This document shows positions 1 to 11,125 of a stretch of 64,000 nt of DNA, one piece after another (within the stretch, counting starts at the first letter, position 1; each line of letters begins with the position of its first letter). The notes beneath the pieces were generated by a model that had not been told where the DNA came from, did no database searches, and saw only the letters and a program-made list of their open reading frames with translations. The stretch lies in assembly GCA_021732445.1 (NCBI GenBank), contig JAKFUZ010000001.1:166529-230528 (forward strand). Reading direction: 5' to 3'. Position numbers and translations under genes: made by a program. Source of the DNA: Sphingomonas sp. Lineage in GTDB: Bacteria; Pseudomonadota; Alphaproteobacteria; Sphingomonadales; Sphingomonadaceae.

Positions 1-950
1 TTGGGGACGACCAGATCTTCATCGAACAACAGTTTTTCGCCCAGCCCGTCGCATGTCGGGCACGCCCCTTGCGGCGCGTTGAAGCTGAACAGCCGCGGCT
101 CGATTTCGGCGATCGTGAATCCCGAGACGGGGCACGCGAATTTCTCAGAAAACACGATGCGGTTGGGCGGAATGCCGGCGCCCTTCATCGCGCCGCCGCC
201 CTCGCCCTCGTCCTCGCGGCCGGGCACCACACCATCGACCAGATCGGCAAAGGCGAGACCGTCGGCGAGCTTCAGCGCCGTCTCAAGACTATCGGCAAGC
301 CGCGTCGACAGCGCCGGGCCAACCACCAGCCGGTCGACGACTACCTCAATATCGTGCTTGAACTTTTTGTCGAGCGCGGGCGCCTCGTCGATTTCGTGGA
401 TGGTGCCGTCGATCCGCACGCGGGTGAAGCCCGCCTTTTGCCACTCGGCGAGCTCTTTGCGATATTCGCCCTTGCGGCCGCGCACCACTGGCGCGAGCAG
501 ATAGAGCCGCGTGCCCTCGGGCAGTGCCAGCACCCGGTCGACCATCTGGCTCACCGTTTGCGCGGCAATCGGCAGGCCGGTTGCCGGCGAATAGGGGATG
601 CCGACCCGCGCCCATAGCAGGCGCATATAATCGTAAATCTCAGTGACGGTCGCGACCGTCGAGCGCGGGTTGCGGCTGGTCGTCTTCTGCTCGATGCTGA
701 TCGCCGGCGACAGCCCCTCGATGTGATCGACATCGGGCTTTTGCATCATTTCCAGGAATTGCCGGGCATAGGCCGAGAGCGACTCGACATAGCGGCGCTG
801 CCCTTCGGCATAGATGGTGTCGAACGCCAGACTCGACTTGCCCGAGCCCGACAGGCCGGTGATGACGGTTAGCGTGTCGCGCGGAATGTCCACGCTCACG
901 TCCTTCAGATTATGCTCGCGGGCACCCCGCACGGAAATATGAGTCAGCAT
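1..950 (-). CDS. uvrA: Excinuclease ABC subunit A, N-terminal part (cut by window edge)
   Basis: UvrA is the damage-recognition ATPase of nucleotide excision repair; it loads UvrB at bulky DNA lesions in the cytoplasm. About 316 residues are present. The protein starts [18 protein letters not shown], followed by the Walker A motif [19 protein letters not shown] and the family block [15 protein letters not shown]. Further in comes the UvrB-binding and insertion region, and the visible part stops after the first zinc-finger-like CPTCDG. The ATG at 950 gives the canonical UvrA N-terminus. An SOS-box-like element lies 8 bases upstream. The rest of the gene runs off the left edge. Confidence 0.96.
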   Translation of the reverse strand, partial: MLTHISVRGAREHNLKDVSVDIPRDTLTVITGLSGSGKSSLAFDTIYAEGQRRYVESLSAYARQFLEMMQKPDVDHIEGLSPAISIEQKTTSRNPRSTVATVTEIYDYMRLLWARVGIPYSPATGLPIAAQTVSQMVDRVLALPEGTRLYLLAPVVRGRKGEYRKELAEWQKAGFTRVRIDGTIHEIDEAPALDKKFKHDIEVVVDRLVVGPALSTRLADSLETALKLADGLAFADLVDGVVPGREDEGEGGGAMKGAGIPPNRIVFSEKFACPVSGFTIAEIEPRLFSFNAPQGACPTCDGLGEKLLFDEDLVVP

Positions 951-957
951 GAGCGGG

Positions 958-972
958 GTTCTACTTCTGTTC
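958..972 (-). promoter_or_regulatory. Probable LexA operator (alphaproteobacterial SOS box)
   Basis: The plus strand reads GTTC, seven bases, GTTC; the minus strand is GAAC-N7-GAAC. This matches the direct-repeat LexA site known in Alphaproteobacteria. It ends 8 bases upstream of the uvrA start codon, so bound LexA would block uvrA transcription. The exact match and the gene it precedes support the call. Confidence 0.8.
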
Positions 973-1050
973 TGAAGGGGATTCCAGTGGGCAATTAACC
1001 GCACCAGCGCCAAGTTGCCAGCGCCTGCATGTCGGCTGATCGCCGGCCCC

Positions 1051-1079
1051 TTGCTCATGTTCGGTGTATTACCTATTTG
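1051..1079 (+). promoter_or_regulatory. Possible promoter for the 1117-1467 gene
   Basis: TTGCTC at 1051-1056 and TATTTG at 1074-1079 are separated by 17 bases and lie about 40 bases upstream of the next plus-strand start codon. Neither hexamer is a strong match, so this is only a candidate in the 951-1116 gap between divergent genes. Confidence 0.3.
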
Positions 1080-1116
1080 ACACACAACGCACGCATTGCG
1101 CGGCAGGAGCAGGGCC

Positions 1117-1467
1117 ATGGGCAAGAAGAAGGACGCCAAAAAGGGCGTGAAAATTCCAAAAGAGATTGCCGGCGTGAAGGTGCCCAAGGAACTGCGCAAA
1201 AAAGGTGAGGCGATTATTGCCGCCGCGCAGTCGCCGATGGGGCGCGAGGTGATGCTCTCGGGGCTTGCCGCGCTGGCCAGCGCCGCCGTCGCGCGCGGGA
1301 TGGCGCAGGGCGCGAGCACACAGCACGCGCGATCGGCCCCGCCCGATCCCCCGACGCCGCCCGAAAATGGCGGCACGCGGATCGACCCGACCGAGGCCGG
1401 GGCGGAGGCTGCGCGCCAATTTGTGCGGGGCCTTGGCGAGGCGTTCAAGCGGATGCGCGACGCGTAG
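1117..1467 (+). CDS. Small hypothetical protein with basic N-terminus
   Basis: A protein of 116 residues with no family I recognise. It begins [19 protein letters not shown], very rich in lysine, followed by an alanine-rich stretch around residues 35-65 that could form a helix. The C-terminal half is proline-rich and ends in [15 protein letters not shown]. The ATG at 1117 is preferred over the in-frame upstream start because AGGAG lies 8 bases before it. It is transcribed away from uvrA. The lysine-rich head suggests nucleic-acid or membrane-surface contact, but that is inference. Confidence 0.6.
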   Translation: MGKKKDAKKGVKIPKEIAGVKVPKELRKKGEAIIAAAQSPMGREVMLSGLAALASAAVARGMAQGASTQHARSAPPDPPTPPENGGTRIDPTEAGAEAARQFVRGLGEAFKRMRDA

Positions 1468-1563
1468 CGGGGCGGCACGCGCGACCTTGCGGTAACGACT
1501 CCTTAACCATCTCGCTTAATACCCTGAAGGCTAGGGCACCGTGCACCTTCGGGGAAGTTCATC

Positions 1564-2949
1564 ATGTCGGCCACCAACAGCGCCACCACCACCGCCCGCA
1601 TCCTGCTCCATGAAGCCATGGCGCTGCAGGAGGCTGGCAATCTGGCGGAGGCCGAGCCGCGCTACCGCGCCGTCATCGCGCTGGGGTATCGGGCGGTGGA
1701 AGTCCTGCCGGTGCTCGCCGGAATCGTCGCCAAGCGCGGGGCCGTGGACGAAGCCATCGAATTGTGGAGCGCGCTGCTCGCCATCGTCATCGACCACCCG
1801 GTAGCGCTGCACGAAAAGGCGTTGTTGCTCGGCAAGCTCGGGCGGTTCGACGCCGCGATCGAGTGCCTGGAGCGGGCGTGCCGGGCCGACCCCGACAACG
1901 CGGTTGCCGCCAATAATCTGGGCGTCATGCTCTCCGATGCCGGGCGGAAGCGAGAGGCGCGCGCTGAATTCCAGCGCGCCCTGACGCTGGCGCCGGGCAA
2001 TATCGCGGTGCGCCATCAACTGCGCCGCCTGAACGCGGAACAGGTGCCCTTCTGGCATATCCCGATGATGAACGACACCCGCCGCAACGATGCGTTCGAG
2101 GCCGCGATCAAGGCCGCGTTGGCCAAGGCCGGTCCTGACGCGCGGGTGCTCGACATCGGCACCGGCAGCGGGCTGCTGTCGATGATGGCGGCGCGGGCGG
2201 GCGCGAAAACGGTGGTCGCGTGCGAAATGGTGCCCGTTATCGCGGAAATGGCGAAGCGGATCGTCGCTGACAATGGTTATGCCGACCGGATCACGATTTT
2301 CGACCGCCTGTCGACCGAACTCTGCGTCGGCGTGGAGCTTGGCGCGCCGGCTGATATTCTCGTCTCCGAAATTCTTTCCAGCGATTTGCTGACCGAGCAT
2401 GTGCTCGACACGTTCGAGGATGCGCGCGCCCGGTTGCTGACTGCGGACGCGACCATCATCCCCCGCGCGGCGAGCGCGATGGGCTGCCTTGTGGCAAGCG
2501 ATGTGCTGTCGGATTATGTCTTTGTCGATCAGGTCTCGGGCTTTGACCTGTCGCGCTTTGGTGAGCTGGCGACGCAAAAGCTGCCGATCCACGGCACGAT
2601 GACCAACTGGCGGCGCCTTTCCGCCGATGTCGAACTCGTCCGCATTGACCTGACGGCGGCGCGCACCGGGTGCACGCTCGGGCTGCTCAGCATTCCAGTG
2701 CTGGCGGACGGCGCCGCAACGGGCATCGTCCAGTGGATGCGGGTTGATCTCGCCGAGGGCATCGCGTTCGACAACCACCCCGATGCCTATTCCGACGGTG
2801 GCTGGCTGCAAGTGCTCCACAACTTCCCCGAGCCTGTTCAGGTGCGGGCAGGCGAAACGCTGAACCTCGCCGTCGGGCATGACCGGGTGACGCTCATCAT
2901 CCAGCCGCTGGGTGTCGCCGCAAGTGCGGCCCTGCGGGCGGTGGCCTGA
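1564..2949 (+). CDS. TPR-repeat protein fused to a PRMT-like protein arginine methyltransferase
   Basis: 461 residues. Residues about 10-155 hold tetratricopeptide repeats (for example AVAANNLGVMLSDAGRKREA). From about 165 a class I methyltransferase follows with PRMT hallmarks: the HIPMMNDTRRNDAF segment resembles the PRMT N-terminal helix, motif I is VLDIGTGSG at 195-203, and an acidic residue sits at E221. ILVSEILSSDLLTE places E269 and E278 nine residues apart, like the PRMT double-E loop that binds the substrate guanidinium. The C-terminal part resembles a PRMT beta-barrel. TPR plus PRMT is the architecture of eukaryotic PRMT9. Substrate unknown; likely cytosolic protein methylation. It converges on lpd with 10 bases between. 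Confidence 0.72.
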   Translation: MSATNSATTTARILLHEAMALQEAGNLAEAEPRYRAVIALGYRAVEVLPVLAGIVAKRGAVDEAIELWSALLAIVIDHPVALHEKALLLGKLGRFDAAIECLERACRADPDNAVAANNLGVMLSDAGRKREARAEFQRALTLAPGNIAVRHQLRRLNAEQVPFWHIPMMNDTRRNDAFEAAIKAALAKAGPDARVLDIGTGSGLLSMMAARAGAKTVVACEMVPVIAEMAKRIVADNGYADRITIFDRLSTELCVGVELGAPADILVSEILSSDLLTEHVLDTFEDARARLLTADATIIPRAASAMGCLVASDVLSDYVFVDQVSGFDLSRFGELATQKLPIHGTMTNWRRLSADVELVRIDLTAARTGCTLGLLSIPVLADGAATGIVQWMRVDLAEGIAFDNHPDAYSDGGWLQVLHNFPEPVQVRAGETLNLAVGHDRVTLIIQPLGVAASAALRAVA

Positions 2950-2959
2950 GCCCTGCCCT

Positions 2960-4354
2960 TCAGATGTGAATGGGCTTGCCCGTTACCGCCATCGCCGCTT
3001 CCTTGATCGCTTCGGCATGGGTGGGGTGCGCGTGGCACGTATAGGCAATGTCCTCGCTCGTCGCGCCAAACTCCATGCCCAGCGCCGCTTCGGCGATGAG
3101 CGTGCCGGCCAGCGACGAGATGATCCACACGCCCAGCACCCGGTCTGACGCGGCATCCGCGATGATCTTGACGAAACCATCGGTGTCGCGGTTGGTCTTG
3201 GCGCGGCTGTTGCCAGCGAAGGGGAATTTTCCCACCTTCACCTCGCCGCGCTCTTTGGCGGCCTCCTCCGTCAGGCCGACGCCCGCGATTTCCGGGTGGG
3301 TATAGACGACGCTCGGGATCACATCATGGTTCACGATGCCGGTGTGCCCGGCGATGTTTTCGGCCACCGCCACGCCTTCATCCTCGGCCTTGTGCGCGAG
3401 CATCGGGCCGGGAACGACGTCGCCAATCGCCCACACGCCGGCAACCGAGGTGCGAAACGCATGGTCGGTTTCGATTTGCCCGCGCGCGTTGGTCGCCAGG
3501 CCAATGGCATCAAGCGCAAGTCCGTCGGTGTTGGGCTTGCGGCCGATGGACACGAGCACCGCGTCGGCTGAGAGCGTCTCGGCCGCGCCGCCCTTGGCAG
3601 GCTCGATGGTAACGGTCGCGGTCTTGCCCTTCACGGTAACACCCGTCACCTTCATGCCGGTTTTCAGCTCGAAGCCCTGCTTCTTGAACAGCCGCGCCGA
3701 CTCCTTGCGGACCTCGCCATCAAAACCCGGCAAAATCTGGTCGAGATATTCAACCACCGTCACCCGTGCGCCAAGCCGGCGCCACACGCTGCCCAGCTCG
3801 AGCCCGATCACACCGCCGCCGATGACCACCATGTGCTCGGGCACCCTGGGGAGCGCGAGCGCGCCGGTTGAGTCGACGATGATCTTCTGGTCAACCGTAA
3901 CGCCCGGCAGCGGCGTAACCGATGATCCCGTCGCGATGACGATGTCCTTGGCGGTAACGGTCTGGCCGCCCACCGTCACGCTGTTGGGCCCGGTGAAGCT
4001 GGCAAGGCCCTTAAGCCACGTTACCTTGTTTTTCTTGAACAAAAACTCGATGCCGCCGGTCAGCTCGCCCACGGCCTTCGCCTTTTCCGCGTGCATCTGG
4101 TCGAGGTTCAGCGACACGCCGGTGAAGTCGATGCCGAATTTGGCCAGCGACCCCGAATGCGCCTCTTCATAGACATGCGAGGCGTGGAGCAGCGCCTTGG
4201 ACGGGATGCAGCCGACATTGAGACATGTCCCGCCCAGCGTTTCGCGGGCTTCGGCACAGGCCGTGCGCAGGCCAAGCTGTGCTGCACGGATGGCCGCGAC
4301 ATAGCCGCCGGGGCCAGCGCCGATCACGATAACGTCATAGTCATAGTCAGCCAT
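2960..4354 (-). CDS. lpd: Dihydrolipoyl dehydrogenase (E3)
   Basis: E3 flavoprotein that reoxidises dihydrolipoamide on the E2 subunit using NAD+; here it serves the 2-oxoglutarate dehydrogenase complex. 464 residues, normal length. FAD-binding VIVIGAGPGG is near the N-terminus and the redox-active disulfide is in GGTCLNVGCIPSKALL. The NAD-binding motif is VIGGGVIGLELGSVW, and the C-terminal dimerisation segment contains the catalytic His-Glu pair in HAHPTHAEA. The ATG at 4354 has GGAG upstream; a longer in-frame start at 4402 would overlap sucB and is unlikely. Last gene of the sdh-mdh-suc cluster. Confidence 0.96.
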   Translation of the reverse strand: MADYDYDVIVIGAGPGGYVAAIRAAQLGLRTACAEARETLGGTCLNVGCIPSKALLHASHVYEEAHSGSLAKFGIDFTGVSLNLDQMHAEKAKAVGELTGGIEFLFKKNKVTWLKGLASFTGPNSVTVGGQTVTAKDIVIATGSSVTPLPGVTVDQKIIVDSTGALALPRVPEHMVVIGGGVIGLELGSVWRRLGARVTVVEYLDQILPGFDGEVRKESARLFKKQGFELKTGMKVTGVTVKGKTATVTIEPAKGGAAETLSADAVLVSIGRKPNTDGLALDAIGLATNARGQIETDHAFRTSVAGVWAIGDVVPGPMLAHKAEDEGVAVAENIAGHTGIVNHDVIPSVVYTHPEIAGVGLTEEAAKERGEVKVGKFPFAGNSRAKTNRDTDGFVKIIADAASDRVLGVWIISSLAGTLIAEAALGMEFGATSEDIAYTCHAHPTHAEAIKEAAMAVTGKPIHI

Positions 4355-4398
4355 GGTCTGCTCCGTGCCGCGGGTCGGTTGGGCGCGCGCGCCAAATC

Positions 4399-5628
4399 TC
4401 AAAGGTCAATCAAAATCCGGGTCGGGTCTTCAATCGCGTTTTTCAGCGCGACCAGGAATGTCACCGCCTCGCGCCCGTCGATCAGCCGGTGATCGTAGCT
4501 GAGCGCGAGATACATCATCGGGCGGATCACTATCTGCCCGCCGACCACCACTGGCCGGTCCTCGATCCGGTGGAGGCCAAGCACGGCCGATTGCGGCGGG
4601 TTAATGATGGGCGTCGACAGCAGCGAGCCGAACACGCCGCCGTTGGAAATGGTGAAGGTGCCGCCCTTCATCTCGTCGATTTTGAGGGCGCCGTCCTTCG
4701 CCCGTTTGCCAAAATCACCGATCGCGCGCTCAACATCGGCCACCGACATCTGGTCGGCATCGCGCACCACCGGCACCACAAGGCCGCCCGGCGACGACAC
4801 CGCCACCGAAATATCCACATAGTCGTGATAGACGATCTCGTCGCCATCAATCGATGCGTTGACGCTTGGCACATCTTTCAGCGCAAGACATGCGGCTTTG
4901 GCGAAAAAGCCCATGAACCCAAGCCGCACGCCGTGCTTCTTCTCGAACAGATCCTTGTATTTGTTCCGCGCCGCGATGACCGCGCTCATGTCCACATCGT
5001 TGAAGGTGGTCAGCATCGCGGCGGTGTTCTGCGCTTCCTTCAGACGCTTGGCGATTGTCTGGCGCAGCCGCGTCATCCGGACGCGTTCTTCCGCGCGCGC
5101 GCCGGCCTTTGCGGCAAGCGCGACGGGGGGCAGCGCCGCGGCGGCCGGCGTTGCCGGCGCCTGACCCGCAGGCGGCGTGTCTGCCGGCCGTTCAGCGGCG
5201 GCGATCACATCGTCCTTGGTCAGGCGGCCATCCTTGCCGGTGCCGGTGATCGTTGCTGGATCAACGCCGTGTTCCAGCACCGCGCGGCGCACCGAAGGGG
5301 ACAGGGCAGCGGGCGCGCCACCGGTTTCCGGCGCGGGAGCAGGCGCTGCGGGCGCCGGCGCCGCACCGGCCGCTTTGGCAGGTGCCGCACCGCCCGCTTC
5401 GATCGTCGCGATCATCGCGCCGACCTGAACGGTGTCACCCACGGCCACCGCATGGGCACCCATGATGCCGGCGACGGGCGCCCCGACCTCAACCGAGACC
5501 TTGTCGGTCTCAAGGCTCGCCACCGGCTCGTCGGCCGCGACCGGGTCGCCCGGCTGCTTGAGCCATTCGCCAACGGTTGCCTCGGTGATCGATTCGCCCA
5601 GCACGGGGACTTTGATTTCAGTTGCCAT
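4399..5628 (-). CDS. sucB: Dihydrolipoyllysine succinyltransferase (E2 of 2-oxoglutarate dehydrogenase)
   Basis: Forms the core of the 2-oxoglutarate dehydrogenase complex and transfers the succinyl group from lipoamide to CoA. 409 residues: an N-terminal lipoyl domain with the lipoylated lysine K43 in [10 protein letters not shown], an Ala/Pro-rich linker, and a peripheral-subunit-binding domain ([20 protein letters not shown]). The catalytic domain ends in [13 protein letters not shown] with the active-site histidine. The start at 5628 gives the standard [13 protein letters not shown]; the upstream extension would lie inside sucA. It starts 8 bases after the sucA stop. Confidence 0.96.
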   Translation of the reverse strand: MATEIKVPVLGESITEATVGEWLKQPGDPVAADEPVASLETDKVSVEVGAPVAGIMGAHAVAVGDTVQVGAMIATIEAGGAAPAKAAGAAPAPAAPAPAPETGGAPAALSPSVRRAVLEHGVDPATITGTGKDGRLTKDDVIAAAERPADTPPAGQAPATPAAAALPPVALAAKAGARAEERVRMTRLRQTIAKRLKEAQNTAAMLTTFNDVDMSAVIAARNKYKDLFEKKHGVRLGFMGFFAKAACLALKDVPSVNASIDGDEIVYHDYVDISVAVSSPGGLVVPVVRDADQMSVADVERAIGDFGKRAKDGALKIDEMKGGTFTISNGGVFGSLLSTPIINPPQSAVLGLHRIEDRPVVVGGQIVIRPMMYLALSYDHRLIDGREAVTFLVALKNAIEDPTRILIDL

Positions 5629-5636
5629 CGCGGTTC

Positions 5637-8567
5637 TCAACCTTTCCGGGTGCGGCGAATTTCTTCGCGGACATTGTGGCCAAGCGCCTCGGCCACCAGC
5701 GCCGCCTGTTCCATCTGGTGGCGCTTCATCAGGCCGGTAGCGGGCGATGCCGCCGCCGCGCGCCCGGCATAACGCGGCCGGGCCACGGCCATGCCCGCGT
5801 CGCCCAGGCACTGTTCGATCAGCGGCTCGACAAAGCTCCACGCGCCGTTGTTCTTCGGCTCTTCCTGCGCCCAGACGACATCGGCCAGCCTTGGCATACG
5901 CTGCAGCCGCTTGACGAGCGGCTCGCCGGGGAAGGGGTAAAGCTGTTCCACGCGAATGATTGCGGTGGCCTTGTCACCCGCAGTGTTGCGCGCTTCCATC
6001 AGATCATAAGCGACCTTGCCGGTGCACAGCACCAGCCGCTCCACGGCCGCCTCATCGGGTGCCCAGGGGTCAGACAGCAGCCGCATGAAATGCCCCTCGC
6101 CGACAAAATCATCGGCCTTCGACACGGCCAGCTTGTGCCGCAGCAGCGATTTGGGCGTGAACACCACCAGCGGTTTGCGGAAAGAGCGGTGCATCTGCCG
6201 CCGGAGCAGGTGGAAATAATTGGCAGGCGTCGTGCAGTTCGCCACCTGCATATTGTCGCCCGCGCATAGCTGCAAAAACCGCTCGGGTCGCGCGGAGGAA
6301 TGTTCCGGACCCTGCCCTTCATAGCCATGCGGCAACAGCATGACGAGGCCGTTCGCGCGCAGCCACTTGGCTTCGCCCGCCGCAATGAACTGATCGATCA
6401 TGATCTGCGCGCCGTTCATGAAGTCGCCGAACTGCGCCTCCCACAGCACCAGCGTTTTCGGGTCGGCCAGCGCATAGCCATATTCAAACCCGAGCACGCC
6501 ATATTCCGAAAGCGGGCTGTCAAGCACTTCGAAATTGCCGTGCTCGATGGTTTGCAGCGGCACATATTTATGCTCGTCGGTCTGGTCCACCCACACCGCG
6601 TGGCGCTGGCTGAAGGTGCCGCGGCCCGAATCCTGGCCAGACAGGCGCACCCCATAGCCTTCCGACAGGAGCGAGCCGAACGCGAGCGCCTCGCCCGTCG
6701 CCCAGTCGAAATTGTCGCCCGCCTTGAACATTTCGCGCTTGGCGTCGATCACGCGGGCAAGCGTTTTGTGGATCTGCACGGAATCCGGCACGGTCGTGAG
6801 CGTACGGCCCAAGCTGTCGAACAGCTTCTTGTCGATGCCGGTCTCGATGTTGCGCCGCGCCGTCTCGGGATCGGCGGGCGCGTGCAGGCCAGACCAGCGC
6901 CCGGCGAACCAGTCCGCCTTGTTGGGCCTGTATGTCGCGCCCGCCTCGAACTCGCTCTCCAGAAACTGCGTGAAATCGGCGACCCTTTTGTCAATCCACG
7001 CCTTGTCGATCACCCCTTCGGCGATCAGCCGCGCGCCATAGATTTCGCTGACAGGCGGGTGCTGGCGAATGCGGGCATACATTAGCGGCTGGGTGAAACT
7101 TGGCTCGTCGCCTTCATTGTGGCCAAACCGGCGATAGCACCACATGTCGATCACGATGTCGCGCTTGAAGCGCTGGCGGAACTCGATCGCCATCTTGCAG
7201 GCAAAGGTCACCGCCTCGGGGTCATCGCCGTTTACGTGGAAGATCGGTGCCTGCACGCCCTTCGCGACGTCACTGGGATAAGGCGATGATCTGGCGAATT
7301 GTGGGCTGGTTGTAAAACCTATCTGGTTATTGATGACGAAGTGAATGCAACCGCCGGTGTTGTAGCCGCGGATGCCGGAAAAGCCGAGACACTCCCACAC
7401 AATGCCCTGGCCCGCAAAGGCTGCATCGCCGTGGATCAGCACCGGAAGCGATCCGGTATGCGCCTCAAGATCGCCTGCAATCGTCTGGATTGCGCGGACC
7501 TTGCCCAGCACCACGGGGTCTGCCGCTTCGAGGTGCGAGGGGTTGGCGACGAGCGACATATGCACGTTGATGCCGTCAAACTCGCGGTCGGTGCTGGTAC
7601 CGAGATGGTATTTCACATCGCCCGAACCCGCCACATCATCCGGGTTGCCGGAGCCGCCGCCAAATTCGTGGAAAATGACGCGAAACGGCTTGGCCATCAC
7701 GTTGGTGAGCACGTTCAGCCGCCCCCGATGCGCCATGCCATACACGATTTCGCGCACGCCAAGCTGCCCGCCATATTTGATGACTGCCTCAAGCGCGGGG
7801 ATCATCGCCTCGCCGCCGTCCAGCCCGAAGCGCTTGGTGCCAACATATTTGCGGCCGCAGAATTTCTCCCATTGCTCGGCTTCTATCACCTTGTTGAGGA
7901 TCGCCTTTTTGCCGAGCGGCGAAAATTCGATCGCCTTGTCCTGCCCTTCCATCCGGTCCTGAAGAAAACGGCGCTCCTCGACATCGGCGATGTGCATATA
8001 TTCAAGGCCGACCTTGCCGCAGTAATTGCGCCGCAAAATGTCGACAATCTGGCGGATGCTTGCGCGCTCCAGCCCCAGCGCGCCGCCGATATAGACCGGC
8101 TTGTCAAGATCATCGCCGGAAAAGCCGTGATATTCCGGCGTGAGATCGGCCGGCAGCGCTGCCTTGGTCAGGCCTAGCGGGTCAAGATCAGCGGCCAGAT
8201 GCCCGCGCACCCGGTAGGTACGGATGAGCATCATCGCGCGGATCGACTGAGCGGCGGCCTGAGTGATGTCGGCGGCCGAGGTGGCAGCGGCTGCGGCAGG
8301 CTGTGGCGCGGCACCCTTGCCGGGCTTGGGCATCGGCGCCATCTGCGTCGGGTCGAGCGCCGCCGTCAGGTCATCGGTGTCGCTGGCGGGCCAGTTCGGC
8401 TGGCTCCAGCTTGGGCCGGACGCGCCCTGTTCGAGCCCGGCAAAAAGCGCGCGCCACGACGCCTCGACATTTTCCGGATTTGCCTTGTAGCGCGCATAGA
8501 GCGTGTCGAGAAAGGCCGGGCTGACGCTGCCCGCCAGTGCGTCGAAATCCTGGCCGTCATAGCCCAT
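5637..8567 (-). CDS. sucA: 2-oxoglutarate dehydrogenase E1 component
   Basis: Thiamine-diphosphate-dependent decarboxylase that converts 2-oxoglutarate to a succinyl-lipoyl intermediate. 976 residues, typical for the long homodimeric E1. Landmarks are the N-terminal E2-binding segment, [28 protein letters not shown] and the thiamine-binding block around [19 protein letters not shown]. The transketolase-like C-terminal half contains [20 protein letters not shown]. The ATG at 8567 has GGAAGGA about 9 bases upstream. Between sucD and sucB in the TCA cluster. Confidence 0.97.
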   Translation of the reverse strand: MGYDGQDFDALAGSVSPAFLDTLYARYKANPENVEASWRALFAGLEQGASGPSWSQPNWPASDTDDLTAALDPTQMAPMPKPGKGAAPQPAAAAATSAADITQAAAQSIRAMMLIRTYRVRGHLAADLDPLGLTKAALPADLTPEYHGFSGDDLDKPVYIGGALGLERASIRQIVDILRRNYCGKVGLEYMHIADVEERRFLQDRMEGQDKAIEFSPLGKKAILNKVIEAEQWEKFCGRKYVGTKRFGLDGGEAMIPALEAVIKYGGQLGVREIVYGMAHRGRLNVLTNVMAKPFRVIFHEFGGGSGNPDDVAGSGDVKYHLGTSTDREFDGINVHMSLVANPSHLEAADPVVLGKVRAIQTIAGDLEAHTGSLPVLIHGDAAFAGQGIVWECLGFSGIRGYNTGGCIHFVINNQIGFTTSPQFARSSPYPSDVAKGVQAPIFHVNGDDPEAVTFACKMAIEFRQRFKRDIVIDMWCYRRFGHNEGDEPSFTQPLMYARIRQHPPVSEIYGARLIAEGVIDKAWIDKRVADFTQFLESEFEAGATYRPNKADWFAGRWSGLHAPADPETARRNIETGIDKKLFDSLGRTLTTVPDSVQIHKTLARVIDAKREMFKAGDNFDWATGEALAFGSLLSEGYGVRLSGQDSGRGTFSQRHAVWVDQTDEHKYVPLQTIEHGNFEVLDSPLSEYGVLGFEYGYALADPKTLVLWEAQFGDFMNGAQIMIDQFIAAGEAKWLRANGLVMLLPHGYEGQGPEHSSARPERFLQLCAGDNMQVANCTTPANYFHLLRRQMHRSFRKPLVVFTPKSLLRHKLAVSKADDFVGEGHFMRLLSDPWAPDEAAVERLVLCTGKVAYDLMEARNTAGDKATAIIRVEQLYPFPGEPLVKRLQRMPRLADVVWAQEEPKNNGAWSFVEPLIEQCLGDAGMAVARPRYAGRAAAASPATGLMKRHQMEQAALVAEALGHNVREEIRRTRKG

Positions 8568-8623
8568 GATGCTCGTCCTTCCTTTCGCCTCCGTCCGCGC
8601 CCCGCGGCGATCCGGCAGTCACG

Positions 8624-9508
8624 CTAGCCCTTCAGCACCGCCGCCAGTGTCGATCCCAGTTCCGAAGGGCTGTCGGCCACACGGATGCCGGCACTTTCCA
8701 TTGCCGCAATCTTGTCTTCAGCGCCGCCTTGTCCGCCCGACACGATCGCCCCGGCATGGCCCATCCGCCGGCCCGGCGGCGCGGTGCGCCCGGCGATGAA
8801 GCCGGCCATCGGCTTTCTGCGCCCGCGTCTGGCCTCGTCCCGAAGAAACTGCGCTGCCTCCTCTTCCGCCGACCCACCGATTTCGCCGATCATGATGATC
8901 GACTTGGTCTCATCATCGGCCAAAAACAGCTCCAGCACATCGATGAAGTTGGTGCCATTGACCGGATCACCGCCAATGCCAACCGCGGTTGTCTGCCCCA
9001 GCCCTTCATTGGTCGTCTGGAAGACCGCTTCATAAGTGAGCGTGCCCGAGCGGCTGACGACGCCGACCGACCCCTTGGAAAAGATCGACCCGGGCATGAT
9101 GCCGATCTTGCATTCGCCCGGCGTCAGCACGCCGGGGCAGTTGGGGCCGATGAGCCGCGATTTGCTGCCCGACAAGGCGCGCTTGACCCTGACCATGTCG
9201 AGCACAGGAATCCCTTCCGTAATCGTCACGATCAGCGGCACCTGGGCGTCGATTGCCTCAAGGATCGAGTCGGCGGCAAAGGGCGGCGGCACATAGACGA
9301 CGCTTGCCGTCGCACCGGTTTTGGCGACGGCTTCCTCAACGGTGTTGTACACGGGCAAACCAAGATGCTCGGTCCCGCCCTTGCCCGGCGTGACGCCGCC
9401 GACCATCTGTGTGCCATATTCCAGCGCCGCCTGGGTGTGGAAGCTGCCGGTTTCCCCGGTCATCCCTTGCGTGATGACCTTGGTGTTCTTGTCGACGAGG
9501 ATGCTCAT
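8624..9508 (-). CDS. sucD: Succinyl-CoA ligase, alpha subunit
   Basis: The alpha subunit binds CoA and carries the phosphohistidine of succinyl-CoA synthetase, the substrate-level phosphorylation step of the TCA cycle. 294 residues, full length. It shows the CoA-binding Rossmann start ([13 protein letters not shown]), [18 protein letters not shown], and [14 protein letters not shown] with the phosphorylated histidine near residue 250. AAGGAA precedes the ATG at 9508. The partner beta subunit sucC, usually immediately upstream, is absent; a small secreted protein gene occupies that place. Confidence 0.96.
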   Translation of the reverse strand: MSILVDKNTKVITQGMTGETGSFHTQAALEYGTQMVGGVTPGKGGTEHLGLPVYNTVEEAVAKTGATASVVYVPPPFAADSILEAIDAQVPLIVTITEGIPVLDMVRVKRALSGSKSRLIGPNCPGVLTPGECKIGIMPGSIFSKGSVGVVSRSGTLTYEAVFQTTNEGLGQTTAVGIGGDPVNGTNFIDVLELFLADDETKSIIMIGEIGGSAEEEAAQFLRDEARRGRRKPMAGFIAGRTAPPGRRMGHAGAIVSGGQGGAEDKIAAMESAGIRVADSPSELGSTLAAVLKG

Positions 9509-9524
9509 TCGAATTCCTTACTTT

Positions 9525-9965
9525 TCAAGACAGACACCAAGCGGTCTCGACGTTTTCGGCCTCGCTCGTGTCGTCTCCTTGAACCCAGTCTAACCGGCCA
9601 TTCGATGCAACCCGGAAGGAGATCCTGCCAGCCGCTGTCGCAATATCATTGTAGCCAGAGTATCGCGACGGTGGCCACTTAAGCGCCGACGACTCAGCAT
9701 GAACTACATCGTCTAGTATCATCACGGACGTCGGCACAAACCACCATGTGGTTGAAACAGAGTCCTTATCCGCAGGACGAAAAACTAAGCGAACCCTAAT
9801 TTCGGCACCTGATTCAATTCCGGTAATCAGTCGCGTCAACGATGCGCGGTTCAAACCATTGGTGCCATTCGCCATAATCCAACCCGCGCGGCATGAACTT
9901 CCTACTTCTGCGCTTGCGATACAGGGCAGCGCAACGCTGAGCGCAAACAACAGCAGGCGGGGCAT
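9525..9965 (-). CDS. Predicted secreted hypothetical protein, coupled to mdh
   Basis: 146 residues with a clear signal peptide (MPRLLLFALSVALPCIASAE). The mature part has cysteines near both ends (SSCRAGW and ETAWCLS), possibly a disulfide, and no family I recognise. The start codon comes one base after the mdh stop and there is no clear Shine-Dalgarno, so translation probably depends on mdh. Base composition is lower than its neighbours (two counted 60-base lines give 53-55% GC). It sits exactly where many alphaproteobacteria carry sucC. Function unknown. Confidence 0.65.
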   Translation of the reverse strand: MPRLLLFALSVALPCIASAEVGSSCRAGWIMANGTNGLNRASLTRLITGIESGAEIRVRLVFRPADKDSVSTTWWFVPTSVMILDDVVHAESSALKWPPSRYSGYNDIATAAGRISFRVASNGRLDWVQGDDTSEAENVETAWCLS

Positions 9966-9966
9966 A

Positions 9967-10932
<966 letters not shown>

Positions 10933-11046
10933 TCACCTCCGGCAATGGGCGCGGGGGCCGCTGCGCGCCCGCAAAACATGGGGCGGCTTAGGCGGTTTGG
11001 GCCGCCATCGCAACAATGGAATTGGCGCGGTGGCGGTTGCTAATGC

Positions 11047-11073
11047 GAACGCGTCTTAATAGCATGAACGCGT
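11047..11073. repeat. Short direct repeat GAACGCGT x2 upstream of mdh
   Basis: GAACGCGT occurs at 11047-11054 and again at 11066-11073, 19 bases apart, inside the 10930-11125 gap between zapE and mdh. That gap is otherwise featureless to me. The repeat could be a regulator site for mdh-suc transcription, or chance in GC-rich DNA. Confidence 0.3.
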
Positions 11074-11125
11074 GCCGGGCGGGTGCGGTTTCGTCCGCGC
11101 CGGCGCTGGCTGAAGGCTGGTGCCG

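Noticed and set aside
1..617. Plus-strand reading frames of 167 and 182 residues
   Set aside because: They are antisense to uvrA, whose minus-strand translation gives a full set of UvrA motifs.
1531..2880. A 449-residue minus-strand frame opposite the TPR-PRMT gene
   Set aside because: It has no recognisable domain, while the plus strand shows TPR repeats and SAM-binding motifs.
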